From positions 1-33,115 of the forward strand of contig CALMSM010000164.1 in NCBI GenBank assembly GCA_937872425.1: a stretch of 33,115 nucleotides of DNA, in the 5' to 3' direction. Position 1 is the first letter of the stretch; each line of letters begins with the position of its first letter. Position numbers and translations under genes: made by a program. A model generated the notes under the pieces. The model saw only the letters and a program-made list of their open reading frames with translations, made no database searches and was not told the DNA's origin. Shown piece by piece: positions 23,501 through 32,549 of this stretch. The stretch is from an uncultured Candidatus Saccharibacteria bacterium. GTDB taxonomy: Bacteria; Patescibacteriota; Saccharimonadia; Saccharimonadales; CALMSM01.

Positions 23501-25048
23501 GGTTGGCGTCTCAAGCTCGACAGTCAAATTCCCGTTGCTGTCGCGCACGTAGCGCTTGATTTCGAGAGTTGTACCTTCCTGGCCGTACGCAGCAAGTCCA
23601 GGCTCGCGACCGACTGCTTGGGTGGTGGCGGGGAATTGCACGTCGATTTTGCCGCGAGTCGACTGGGCAACGACGACGGTCCGGTCGCCGTTGAGGGTCG
23701 TCTTCTTGGTCGGCGCAAAGAAGGTGTAAGCAAGGTTGCTAACTTGGGCTTGGGAGCCCACAGTACCGAGAGCGGAGGCCAGTTCGAGAGTCTGGACGAA
23801 GTTGATGCCGCTCCACTGGTACGAAACTGAACTGATGGTGTACGTTCCCGCAGGAACCGGCGTCGCGGTAGGTCCGATGACGACATAGTCCCCGGCTTCA
23901 AGGCCCGTGATGTCGATGAGCGGTACTCCGACGGTCGTCAAGACCATTCGGGTGACGTTCTGGGTCGGAGTACTGAAGACCCACGAGTACCCCGAGCCCG
24001 AAATGTCGCTCGCGTAGACTTCCTTGTGGGTCGAGAACTTGAGGGCGGGCTGAGCCGTACCTCCAATAACCCTGACGAACGACTTGAGGCCAAGCGAGGG
24101 GCTGTAAATCTTGACTTTCGAGCCCCCCGTGATAGGGTCTACGAACGAAAGGGCGATTCCTTCGTCGATTCGTGCGTCCAGCAGCGTTTTGGTGATGACC
24201 GCAGCAACTTCGGTTGCGGTTGCACGCGAAATCGTGGTGAACTGCTCCGAATGGAACGTGACGGGGACGGCGGTTTGCTCGTCGAACAGCAAATCGAGCG
24301 TGTCGCCGTCAGTCAGGGCGAAGGGGCCCTCTTCAGCCGTGTCGACCCAGGCGCTTGATGCGTCCCGACCGTAAAACACTTCAAGGATTCGACGAAGAGC
24401 ATTGTGGGTCAGCTTTTCGTTCGTCAGGCGAATCGAAAGCTGGCGGAAAAGCTCGTCAGAAAGACCAAGGTCCTTGGGGCGAAGGAGTCCGTCGTTGGAA
24501 GCGAGGCGGTCCAGGTAGGTGCCACTGGCACTGGACTTGAAAAGCTGGTCAAAGGCGGCACGTGCGTTGTCCCAATTGATGGTGTCGCCCTGCGAGAGCG
24601 CTTCGATTAGGGCGTCCCAGTTCGGACCAGCCAGGGCCGGGCTCAGATGCTTACGGATGACCCTGTCGGCGGTCTCTTCTTCGGCTCCGGCGGTCAGCGC
24701 AGTGAGGTTGGCTTGTTCCGAAACGACAAACGAGGCCGAATTAGTCGACAGCGACAGCGAACTCGGTGTCTGGACGTTGGAAACCGTGACCGTCCAGGTG
24801 CCCGCTGGCAGGGGTGCTGTGAGCAGCAAGTCGAGCGCCTGGGGGTCGCCGCCTACAATCGACACGCTTGCGACTGTAGCGACCGCTGGGCCGCTTAAAG
24901 CGTAGTTCGTGGGGTTGAGGCCGTCTGTCGAACCGGCTGGGTTGGACTGACGGGGGTCAGCCGAGTATAGAACCCGGACAGTTGCGTCGGCACGGTACTC
25001 GGCGCCGACGACACTGAACGAACCGGTTGTGAAGGTAGATGAAATCAT
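20519..25048 (-). CDS. Large virion protein with a Kelch propeller interrupted by a LamG lectin domain
   Basis: This 1509-aa protein has an Ig-like domain at about 18-115, a helical region at 115-250, and several beta-sandwich modules at 250-560. Seven Kelch-type blades then follow, each with the DGRVLVTGG-type core, at about 574-589, 638-654, 697-716, 750-768, 1032-1050, 1097-1112 and 1153-1170. Between blades 4 and 5 is a LamG/concanavalin-like domain (about 778-990) with the typical YWAMDD start, WTVDFWI core and DEVRV ending. The C-terminal 330 residues are more beta modules. It is probably a baseplate-attached receptor-binding or glycan-binding protein. Its ATG overlaps the upstream stop (ATGA). 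Confidence 0.78.
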   Translation of the reverse strand: MISSTFTTGSFSVVGAEYRADATVRVLYSADPRQSNPAGSTDGLNPTNYALSGPAVATVASVSIVGGDPQALDLLLTAPLPAGTWTVTVSNVQTPSSLSLSTNSASFVVSEQANLTALTAGAEEETADRVIRKHLSPALAGPNWDALIEALSQGDTINWDNARAAFDQLFKSSASGTYLDRLASNDGLLRPKDLGLSDELFRQLSIRLTNEKLTHNALRRILEVFYGRDASSAWVDTAEEGPFALTDGDTLDLLFDEQTAVPVTFHSEQFTTISRATATEVAAVITKTLLDARIDEGIALSFVDPITGGSKVKIYSPSLGLKSFVRVIGGTAQPALKFSTHKEVYASDISGSGYSWVFSTPTQNVTRMVLTTVGVPLIDITGLEAGDYVVIGPTATPVPAGTYTISSVSYQWSGINFVQTLELASALGTVGSQAQVSNLAYTFFAPTKKTTLNGDRTVVVAQSTRGKIDVQFPATTQAVGREPGLAAYGQEGTTLEIKRYVRDSNGNLTVELETPTTLTVGSSVWISGLKSVRTKPWVSAGTPGTYPTVAISDGSFGTTWSATQGPPDPLNEYTEGVVLDNSDLLLVGGTRSGTSRQSCNRFRLVGTSTVTDGSEAAGAVRRTYQWIDTADLAAARVSHATSKLLDGRVLVTGGNSASRFGADTQQDSVELYSPTSNVWTATSAMINADAGGTGERQDHTQTVLSNGKVLVAGGSWNDGTASQRTHLFDTYSLTWNPYDPASRMAEFRTNHQAVPLSDGRVFLIGGQTLGRTHTISNLLGYWAMDDASGTTVTDISGSGFNMTVTGSAPIIDGKVNRARDFGGLGTATVAGSAPATTALLGSWTVDFWILPPYGDGVVVAYGGTTEVLADNTLMEVGVTAAGRVFWRWENGAGVDVGATHSNSPVVGDFSGKGCHVAVRKTSGATSTVDVFLNGILVQTWTGQANPTGGTAGAWYLNRAPEGGGGYRAAVDEVRVSTVALSNEEIVNSYLRTKGWVSTGAFASSQTLNSTELYDPTTTTCSPGPQMVWARAFHKALKLSDGRILVVGGTGYRRDRPLPSFDISFPDQWPNSGIAEFEIWDPKTNKWSVAGTLCHRWADPNIVQIGSKVWISGPSTLSSISYENGSTTSEGGLEILDLTTMKSTSHFVGYDAARDRGFAVGDIGLFVGGNAAGTTHTTADLLIPGADSIGAAGINDKLHTVLTSSAGLFTVQTPEHKQFCSNFGDTTKTGGLTWSSTTDSYAAAAASNSYPISLAARTSNVTTVTVPSTTGLVAGQRVFVNFAGSVGISAGLKTISSVTATTVLWADTGADVASGSVNGAISVDLNSTASVLSSAAATSTIEGPYLYDADGLAVTGITTTTTVAVPKGVRTATLSVASTAGFPDSGYLVLAFGTSAQSKPIRLIQKINSTSLLIDFGFLPESTYAVGTSVEYLADRNAFVVDGDAMFYVTASAAGRVAAQVTAQSAAAAGIDVDFTVKYPGDRGLGGEGYPTEATDSEPKVSDVTKIWGE

Positions 25049-25731
25049 ACGATATTGACACTACCATCTCGGACGTTGATTGCAGTCAGAGCGTAAGTCG
25101 TTCCTGGAACTTGCGTGTCCGTTGTCAACAAATAAGTCCGGGCGTCTACTCGTGCGACCGAATGGACCCGCAAAGTCGGGGTGATGGAGTAATTGGCGGC
25201 GACCAGGGCTTCGTCGGTCACTGCTTCATTGAAGATTACCCGTACCGTACGTACGTCAACGGACTGGAGAATCGTGAAGACCGGTGCGAGCGCAACGGCC
25301 GTGAAGTTCGCGCTCGCCAGGTTGAAAGCTTCTCCGTCCACGGAAACAATACCGTTCAACGGGAAATAGACCGTCTGGATGTCCCCGTTGTGAGGTTCGG
25401 TGTGGAACACACGAATCGTATTGAGACCTACCGTCGTGACGCCTGTTGCGGTGATTTTGATGTCAGAAACCGTTCCGAATCGCCAAAAGGCGGGGTCGGC
25501 GGCCTGAAGTGCGATAGGGAGTGCCAGGTTTACAACGAACACGATGTCCAAATAGTACGGACCCGGAATGAGCGTGGGGCTTGAAAAGCCCGTGCTCGGC
25601 GGCGGGCCTGGCGGTAGTTCAGCCTGCCCGGAAAGGTCGAAGGCGCTCTCGCCGAGGCCCGGCGTGTCGGTACCATAGTCGTAGAAGGGTTCATCGAAGT
25701 AGTCGAAGGCGCTCTCGGCGAGATCGGGCAT
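25045..25731 (-). CDS. Virion protein with Ig-like C-terminal domain
   Basis: In this 228-aa protein, residues 1-50 are acidic, Pro-rich and disordered, with a duplicated ESAFD motif (6-10 and 28-32). Residues 55-140 form a beta domain. Residues 150-228 form an Ig-like domain with the pattern VRTVRVIFNEAVTDEALVAAN, close to the Ig-like start of the neighbouring 1509-aa protein. This suggests the two proteins pack together or arose from one. A GGAGAGGAAG ribosome site precedes the ATG. The stop overlaps the 1509-aa gene start. Confidence 0.7.
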   Translation of the reverse strand: MPDLAESAFDYFDEPFYDYGTDTPGLGESAFDLSGQAELPPGPPPSTGFSSPTLIPGPYYLDIVFVVNLALPIALQAADPAFWRFGTVSDIKITATGVTTVGLNTIRVFHTEPHNGDIQTVYFPLNGIVSVDGEAFNLASANFTAVALAPVFTILQSVDVRTVRVIFNEAVTDEALVAANYSITPTLRVHSVARVDARTYLLTTDTQVPGTTYALTAINVRDGSVNIV

Positions 25732-25743
25732 GACTTCCTCTCC

Positions 25744-26766
25744 TTAAGTCGTGATGACGACGCCAGGGAACGGCACGAGCAGGTCGCCGACAATCGTGCG
25801 GGTCTGCGCAGCCGCACTCGGAATCGAGGTGCCGATCGTGTCAGGTGGGCACCAGTAGAAGTCAGGGAGCACGCCGCGTTCGGCACCGACTCCTCCGGTC
25901 GCGGTTCCGACGACTGAGCAAGCCCGAAGATTTCGCAGGCCCGACACGCCGTCGGTGATCTGCTTGCCGTCGCCGTAGACGTCGGACCCACCTGCGCGAG
26001 GGCCAACCATTCCACCGGTCGTTTGGATTGCGACGCCGTTCGCGTTCCGACCGACGCACCCCGTCGCGACGTTCGCCAGCGATGACAGAACCGGCGCGCC
26101 TCGACCGCTTACCGTAGCATGCCCAACGAGGAATACGTTTCGAGCAGTGACGACGCCGGTCGTCTTGATCAACGCAACGAAGACGTTGGCTCTGCCCGTC
26201 CCCGCGCGAGTCGCGAAGAAGAGGAACTGCCCATCGGTCGACGTGCAGAAGTGCGTGAAATTGGACCCGCCCGTCGTCGCGTCCGGCTGGAAGGTGATCG
26301 AGTTGTTCCCGGTGTTCGTTGTGTTCCAGCAGAACTCGTCGGTGAGGTTGACCGGCCGGACGCTCGTCGACGGCGTGCCAGCGAACGGCGTCGCAATCGG
26401 ACATACGATGATGTTGGCGAGGTCAGCAGTCGAGCCGTAGCAGTCGATCACGATCTGGTATCCGAGGGTCGTGTTCTCTCCCCACCACCACGAGCGCGCA
26501 CCGAACGCCCAGTTGAGGTCCGATTGGGCGGCGATCAGGTCGGAGCCTCCGACGTTGAACGTCGAGCCGTTGCTGCTGCCCTTGTAGGTCCAGACGCTGT
26601 TGGCGTTTCGCGTGCCTGACGTGGCGCCGCCTGCCGCCGTGTCGCGAAGGTGTTCGATCAGGTTGAAGGCCTGAGACCGGCCGAGTTCAAGCACTGACGC
26701 GACCGAGCCGAATGGGAGGTTTCCGCGAGACGAGTAGGTCTTGGAGAGGGGAGGGAGAACAGACAT
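25744..26766 (-). CDS. Virion protein of probable foreign origin
   Basis: This 340-aa beta-rich protein has many Gly, Asn, Thr and Trp residues (SWWWGE, FCTSTDGQFLFFATR) and a GxxGxG-type segment at about 260-290 (SDVYGDGKQ) resembling the fibre repeats. No certain family, but it resembles large-myophage virion proteins. Its DNA differs from all neighbours: I count eight GATC sites in about 1 kb, against about 24 in the remaining 32 kb. The ribosome site AAGGAAG precedes the ATG. It lies between the J-like baseplate gene and the Ig-like gene, so it may be an exchangeable baseplate decoration or fibre. Confidence 0.72.
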   Translation of the reverse strand: MSVLPPLSKTYSSRGNLPFGSVASVLELGRSQAFNLIEHLRDTAAGGATSGTRNANSVWTYKGSSNGSTFNVGGSDLIAAQSDLNWAFGARSWWWGENTTLGYQIVIDCYGSTADLANIIVCPIATPFAGTPSTSVRPVNLTDEFCWNTTNTGNNSITFQPDATTGGSNFTHFCTSTDGQFLFFATRAGTGRANVFVALIKTTGVVTARNVFLVGHATVSGRGAPVLSSLANVATGCVGRNANGVAIQTTGGMVGPRAGGSDVYGDGKQITDGVSGLRNLRACSVVGTATGGVGAERGVLPDFYWCPPDTIGTSIPSAAAQTRTIVGDLLVPFPGVVITT

Positions 26767-26789
26767 AGCTACTTCCTTTTTGTTGTGGG

Positions 26790-29700
26790 TTAGTCCCCAA
26801 CGAAGCTAATTTGGATGTCTTGCTCGATGTCGTACACGAGCGGTTTTTCGTACGGCTGGACTGCAATCAAATCGCTGCCACTACCATACGTAGGGCTCAG
26901 GATTGTTACGGCAACGACGCCGTTTACCGACTGGGCGGCAGAGACCAGGTCGCTGATGGCGATTGAAGCGCCGACCTTGGTTTCGTTGATGGTTGCAGCG
27001 ACTGCCGAACGGACCTGGTCGCGAACGTCGAGCAACGAGGCTCCCGATTGGGTGCGAATAGCCAGCGAAGCCGTGATACGACGGACAAGTGGCCCACTGA
27101 TGTTGATTGCTGCACCTGCAGCGGCGATTCCGGGGTAAGTACTCGACTGCGACTCGTCGCCGTAGACGACCCGGTTGGCCTCTTCAATCAGACCTGTGCT
27201 GTGGGTGTATCCGTCGGTGCCAGGAACGGCCGACACGGTCGGGAATTCGAGCTTGTCGAGTACGGTAACGACAGTACCGTAACCGGCATTCACCTTGGTT
27301 GAGCCAGCCGAAGTACTGAACCGAATATCCATCGCAGTGCCGTTGGGAGCGACAGACTGGATTTGTTTGATGAGGCGCCCCGGTACGGACTCGTAGACCT
27401 GAACGAGCGGGCTCGAAGAACCAAGGGCACCTGCCGTAGCACCGACAGGAGCCTTCGTAGAAATGTCGAGGTAGCACTGGTTTTGGTTGCCGAAGTTGAT
27501 TCGAGCGACCGTCCAGGACCCGATGTTTTCGACACCCCACAAAGCGGTGTTGATGACGAGCGTGTCAGCAGGCAGAATGCTGTCGTAGTCCAAAAACGCA
27601 ACGTCGACCGTGGCGTTCTCTTCGACGGCGTTGGGGTTTTCAATCCAGAACGTGCTCGTCGAGGTCTCAGTCCGAACAACCCTGAAGAGGCCGCGATTGA
27701 ACGTATTGGCTGTACCGTTGGCAGCGTAGGTCGAGTCAGCGCTTCGAGGGTCGATAGCTACCCAGTCGCCTTCACGGACAGAAGAGAAGCCGTTCAGGGT
27801 GGCTGCGCCGTTGTAGACGTATGCGACAAAAGGACCCTGCTTTTCGATGTGCCAGTTCTGGCCGGTCGTCAGTGCATTGACGACGTCCTGTGAATACTTC
27901 CAGAGCTTGGAACCTGAGACATGAACAAGGCCGGTGCCATTGATGGCCGCCAGAGCCGTGCTACCGGCGATAACGCTCTTGGGTGCAACGATTGCGTTGT
28001 CGAGCGATACCCACGCTCCGCCAGTCAGGCCTTCAGCTTCAGCAGTCGAGACTGTGGCGACCATGGTCGTCGTTCCAGCGACAGACGCGTTGCCGATGAC
28101 TGCTGCGGTGGTTGCGTTGGCCGAGCCGCCCACGGCGAGAACCGAGCCAGCCGAGCCGCCCGAAATCGTGGTGATTTGAGGAGCGGCGGCCTGGAGGCCC
28201 GAAGCAATTTCGGCGCCACTGAACAGACCACCAACTGCGGCCGAGTTCAAGAACCGAACGACGTTCGCGGACGTGATGGGCACCAACCTGACGTCTTCGT
28301 TAATCCAGTCGGCACCGGCCACCAGAGTCGCTTCAACAGCGTCCTTGAAGGTGAACTCGAAGTTGTCGGTGGTCAGCACGGGGGCGTTGGTCACCTGAAC
28401 GAAGTTGAGACCGTCCTTCAGTGGATACCAGGGCCCGACGCCGGAGTTGTTGTTGCCCAGACCGTTGGCCGGAGCTTCGTAGGTCGCCCACGAAATCGTC
28501 CCTGCGGTCGACTCAAAGCCAGCAATGGCCGTGTTGAGAGCACCGACAGACGCGATGATTGCGGAGGTCGAGTTGGCGGCAGCATTCAACGGGTACATCG
28601 TGAGCGCGGTCGGGTTGACCGGTGTCCAAGAAATAGCGGTGGAAGTCGCACCTACTGTGGGGACCTGGAACGTGACCTTGTCGTTGGCGAGAGTGAGCGT
28701 CTTGCCGACAGTGGTCTGTGGAGTGTCAGAAATGATATCGCCCGAAACAGCCGAGCTTCCTGACAAGCTGACCTCTCCCCCGAGGTCCTTACTGATGGTC
28801 AGCACACCAGCGATTGCAGCCGTGGTTGTCGCCGTGTCGTTGTAGCTGATGCTCGTACCCGACGCAGCCGTGAGGACCTTCGTGCCCGTCGTGAAGTTGA
28901 CGTCAGTCGATTGCAACCAAACCGGGTCGCCAACGACCAGGCCATGGTCGATAGCTCCAGGGGTCGTCAGAGTCATCGTGGTGTGGCCGTACTGGGTTGT
29001 CGTGCTCGTTGCGGTACCGCCGCCACCGAAGGTCAGTGCCTCCCCAACGAAGAAGCTGCCTGCAACGCCTGTAACGACGACGTATGTACCTGAGTCAGAA
29101 ACGGTCGTAGCCGTAGCGCCCGACGTGCCGCCAGTGACGACGCCGGTACGGGCACCTGCACCCGAGGCATACCCGATGCGGATTTCACGCGCACCTGATG
29201 CGACGGGCAGGTGGAAGAAATAGGTATACGTCGACAAAAGGTTCGGTGCGTCGAGCGCCGTGGTTGCACGTCCAATGTAGCTTGTGTTGCGCAGTGAGGT
29301 AATTGCTCGCGCCGCACCCGAAGCGAGGCCGACACTAATGTTGGTCAACGTGGCTGCCGTGCTGTTGACTGTGGCTCCGACTGCGGCGTTTGCGGCAGAA
29401 GGGTACGAATATCCGACACGGGCGAAGTTGCCTTCGGAACCATGCCTGAAGTATCGCCACAAAATACCGTTGGCCTTTGCGCGAGCCTTCATGTGAACGG
29501 CAAAGTCGGTCCAGTTGAATGCGATGCCGAAGGCTTGGGCCAAGCTGGCGCCAGAGTTTTCCGTGTCGGTCATGAAATTCGCCGCACCGTACGTGTTCGT
29601 CGTCGGCTTGACCTTGCGGTACATGTTCATCGTGTAGCGCTTAGTGATTTCGTCCCCATCAAGAACGATTCCGAGTTGGTCACGAGCACTGATGGCGTAT

Positions 29701-32549
29701 GGGGACATCGCCATGAAACGCTGTTCCGGCAGCCATTGCTTGGCAACAGCATCACGAAGAGTCAGTGCAGTACCGGTACGAGAAGTGATGGTTGTGAAGA
29801 AATTGTCGTTGCCCCAACGAGGACCGGTATTAGCCGTGCTCTCGGGCTTTGACTTGAGAGCTTCGATTACTGAGCCGCTGCTCGGAGCCGTACCCGAACC
29901 GTAGTCGACAACCGTAGTGCTCGTTACGCTTGAGAGAGCATAGGTTGTAAACGAGGGGGTACCTCGCTGGCTTTGCTGAGCAGTTGCACTGGCCAGGTGG
30001 CTGATGCCGGACAGTTCAGGCGTAGCAATCGGGAATCCGAGTGCTGTGCCACCGACGTTTGCGGCAACGACAGCCAGGTCTCCATTGATGAACGTGTTCG
30101 TACGGATACGTACACGGTCCGTACGGTAGGTCGAAGCGGCTGCACCGTGAAGTTGCGACTGAATTGCAGTGGCCATGGTGGCTGGCGTGTATGGATTGCC
30201 CGCAACCAGGAGCGCGACACGCTGGGGGACTGCACTCGTACGGACGACCTTGAGACCGCCATTTACCGCACTGAAGGCCGCTTGAGTGGCAGCCCAAGCG
30301 GTGGGCTGTTCGACTTCGAGCCACGAATAGGGTGCTACAGTGGGCACGCGAACGATTCGGTACGCGCCACGGTTGTCGATGGTGAGGCCGGAATCCGTGA
30401 GGATTACCCAGTCACCTGCGCGAACACCTTCGAAGATGTTGGCAGTCAGGCCAGACTCAATCCGAACCCGCTTACCCCACGAGGGGCTGGCGTTCAGAGT
30501 AACCTGAAGTGAAGTCCCAGGACCGACAAGGGTGGGCACAAGGGTGCTGTTACCATCGACGGTAACCCAGAACTCGGCACCCGATTCTCCCGTGACCGTG
30601 GTCGCCTCAGCGGCGATGGTGAGAGAGGTCATTGTCGCGGACTCGACGAAGCTGCGAGTCGAGAACGAGCCTGCAGTCAGGCGCTCGCCAGGAAGCAGGG
30701 CGACGTTGAGCTTGATTTGGCCCAGGTTGCGGTCGAGCAAATAGTCTTGGTCTTCACCGACGGCGTAGACATCGCTGAAGAACGCGGCTGAGGTCGTCCC
30801 ACCAGTGATTGACAGCGAAGCAGCGGCGCTGCGGCCACGGTTGGAGGTCAATACCAGCGACGAGCCCGAGACCGTGGTGGTCACACCAGGAATCTTGAGG
30901 TTGAAGACCTTGGCCCAGCTTGCGAGGTCGTTGGCCTGGCTGACGACGACGTACGGGGTGCCTGCGTTGACGAAGTCGACGTCATTGAAAGTCACGGCAA
31001 CGGCAATTCCGTCGACCGAAATGTTGAGTGTGGCGCCAGCGCTGATGGCCGACCAGAGCGAGTTCGGTTTGGTGACAATGGCCGCGATCCGTCCGTCCTT
31101 GTTCAGGCGGATATCGTCCTTGTAGAGCCACAACGTATCGGCGAGGAGCGAAGTGAAGCCAAGGGCGGCGTTCGCATCGACCTCTCCTGCACTGGGAGCT
31201 ACGACCTGGATTTGCTCGTCGGAGTCAGCCTTGGCGGTCAGAACGACTTTGGTGCCCGAGGCAGACGTCCTGGCCGTCCACAAAAGGGCGGGGTCGGCGT
31301 TGATTGCGGCAGCGACTTCGTAGGCCGAAGCGTTGCCAATCGACCTGAACTCAGCCGGTCGGAATACGTGCGTCGTCAGTACGCCACCGACCTCAACTGC
31401 GAGACGCGAGAGGTCGGACAGATTGAAAGGGGCGCTCAAGGACGACTGGACGAACGCCTTGGTGACTGGACGTCCGTTGGCAAGCTGGAAGTACTGCTCA
31501 CCGCCGACAGCGCTCTCGACCAGGACCTCGAAGGCGATTCCTTCGGTCTTTTCTTCGTAGCCGGTACCGTCATCGATGTACAGCGCCGCTGGTTCGCCAG
31601 CCTTGGTGACGACCGAGGCACTCAGAATGCGCTTGTTCTCGTCGAGGGCGGTCAGACCTACAACGCCGCTCTGGATGGCGAGCGCGGTGCCGCGCGTACG
31701 CGACTGGCGGGCTTGCCTGATGCGCTCACGGTACGACTGGTCATCTTCGGTGTCGTACCCGTTCGTGAACGGAGCGGGGTTCGTTACGGTAGCTCCGGCG
31801 AACGGCGCAGAGACCAATGAAACCACGCTGCCAACGACGGCGTTACCAATGACACCTGCTTCGAGTGCGCTGGCGGGGACGCTGGCGATTTCAGTTTCGC
31901 CGTCTGGAATTGTTGCCGCAAATGTGGTAGAGAATTGAACGGCGGTTCCAGCATTACCCTGGGCAGTGCTGACGACGGTATTGACGGGGATAGTCCGGTT
32001 GCCGCCTTGGGCAACGACAACGGTCTCACCCAGGTTGTGGAACTTCGTGGTACCGGTCGAAAGTGTCAGGGTCCAATACGAGCCAAGGTTCGTCTTGGCG
32101 GTGTAGGCGAGGGGTCCTTCATAGTTCGCGGTGTTGCGGCCGATGTAAATCGAGCCCGTAGCAGGAAACAGCGAGGCATCCTGGACACGGATGGTCGTGC
32201 TGCCGATAATCGGAGCGGCGAAGCCTTGGTAGACGGAGGACGAAATCTTCGTGAAGCTGGAATCCCCGAAAGTCAAGGTCCCGCTGGCTGCGGTGCGGCC
32301 AATCTGAATCACACCTTCGTCGTCACCAATGCGTTTGAGGGCCTGGCCCGTCGCACGGTCGAGCGACATCGAGTTCAGAAGGCCGAAGATGTCCTGGGAC
32401 GACCGGAAGTCGCTCTGGGCTGCTGCTTCGATGATGCTCAGGGCCGGTGAACCGACCTTAAGGGCAGGCAGGCCGAGACGCGCCAAGAGGGCGTCGACCA
32501 TTTCGCCGACAATGGCTGAGTAAGATCTGGGCTGCGGAATTTCTGACAT
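26790..32549 (-). CDS. Giant baseplate J-like wedge protein
   Basis: In this 1919-aa protein the first 310 residues match baseplate J/gp6-type wedge proteins: a helical N-terminus (ALSIIEAAAQSD, SLDRATGQALKRIGDDEGV), then IPVNTVVST, ALEAGVIGNAVVGSV and TEDDQSYRERIRQARQSRTRGTA split by loops. The last 155 residues (about 1765-1919) resemble the C-terminal J domain, with VGASIAISDL and a GVVAVTIL end. Between them lie about 1,450 residues of beta-rich modules, Ser/Thr/Ala/Gly-rich, including a duplicated module (about 700-750 and 1583-1643). Ordinary J proteins are about 300-500 aa. The start has GGAG at the expected distance. Confidence 0.85.
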   Translation of the reverse strand: MSEIPQPRSYSAIVGEMVDALLARLGLPALKVGSPALSIIEAAAQSDFRSSQDIFGLLNSMSLDRATGQALKRIGDDEGVIQIGRTAASGTLTFGDSSFTKISSSVYQGFAAPIIGSTTIRVQDASLFPATGSIYIGRNTANYEGPLAYTAKTNLGSYWTLTLSTGTTKFHNLGETVVVAQGGNRTIPVNTVVSTAQGNAGTAVQFSTTFAATIPDGETEIASVPASALEAGVIGNAVVGSVVSLVSAPFAGATVTNPAPFTNGYDTEDDQSYRERIRQARQSRTRGTALAIQSGVVGLTALDENKRILSASVVTKAGEPAALYIDDGTGYEEKTEGIAFEVLVESAVGGEQYFQLANGRPVTKAFVQSSLSAPFNLSDLSRLAVEVGGVLTTHVFRPAEFRSIGNASAYEVAAAINADPALLWTARTSASGTKVVLTAKADSDEQIQVVAPSAGEVDANAALGFTSLLADTLWLYKDDIRLNKDGRIAAIVTKPNSLWSAISAGATLNISVDGIAVAVTFNDVDFVNAGTPYVVVSQANDLASWAKVFNLKIPGVTTTVSGSSLVLTSNRGRSAAASLSITGGTTSAAFFSDVYAVGEDQDYLLDRNLGQIKLNVALLPGERLTAGSFSTRSFVESATMTSLTIAAEATTVTGESGAEFWVTVDGNSTLVPTLVGPGTSLQVTLNASPSWGKRVRIESGLTANIFEGVRAGDWVILTDSGLTIDNRGAYRIVRVPTVAPYSWLEVEQPTAWAATQAAFSAVNGGLKVVRTSAVPQRVALLVAGNPYTPATMATAIQSQLHGAAASTYRTDRVRIRTNTFINGDLAVVAANVGGTALGFPIATPELSGISHLASATAQQSQRGTPSFTTYALSSVTSTTVVDYGSGTAPSSGSVIEALKSKPESTANTGPRWGNDNFFTTITSRTGTALTLRDAVAKQWLPEQRFMAMSPYAISARDQLGIVLDGDEITKRYTMNMYRKVKPTTNTYGAANFMTDTENSGASLAQAFGIAFNWTDFAVHMKARAKANGILWRYFRHGSEGNFARVGYSYPSAANAAVGATVNSTAATLTNISVGLASGAARAITSLRNTSYIGRATTALDAPNLLSTYTYFFHLPVASGAREIRIGYASGAGARTGVVTGGTSGATATTVSDSGTYVVVTGVAGSFFVGEALTFGGGGTATSTTTQYGHTTMTLTTPGAIDHGLVVGDPVWLQSTDVNFTTGTKVLTAASGTSISYNDTATTTAAIAGVLTISKDLGGEVSLSGSSAVSGDIISDTPQTTVGKTLTLANDKVTFQVPTVGATSTAISWTPVNPTALTMYPLNAAANSTSAIIASVGALNTAIAGFESTAGTISWATYEAPANGLGNNNSGVGPWYPLKDGLNFVQVTNAPVLTTDNFEFTFKDAVEATLVAGADWINEDVRLVPITSANVVRFLNSAAVGGLFSGAEIASGLQAAAPQITTISGGSAGSVLAVGGSANATTAAVIGNASVAGTTTMVATVSTAEAEGLTGGAWVSLDNAIVAPKSVIAGSTALAAINGTGLVHVSGSKLWKYSQDVVNALTTGQNWHIEKQGPFVAYVYNGAATLNGFSSVREGDWVAIDPRSADSTYAANGTANTFNRGLFRVVRTETSTSTFWIENPNAVEENATVDVAFLDYDSILPADTLVINTALWGVENIGSWTVARINFGNQNQCYLDISTKAPVGATAGALGSSSPLVQVYESVPGRLIKQIQSVAPNGTAMDIRFSTSAGSTKVNAGYGTVVTVLDKLEFPTVSAVPGTDGYTHSTGLIEEANRVVYGDESQSSTYPGIAAAGAAINISGPLVRRITASLAIRTQSGASLLDVRDQVRSAVAATINETKVGASIAISDLVSAAQSVNGVVAVTILSPTYGSGSDLIAVQPYEKPLVYDIEQDIQISFVGD

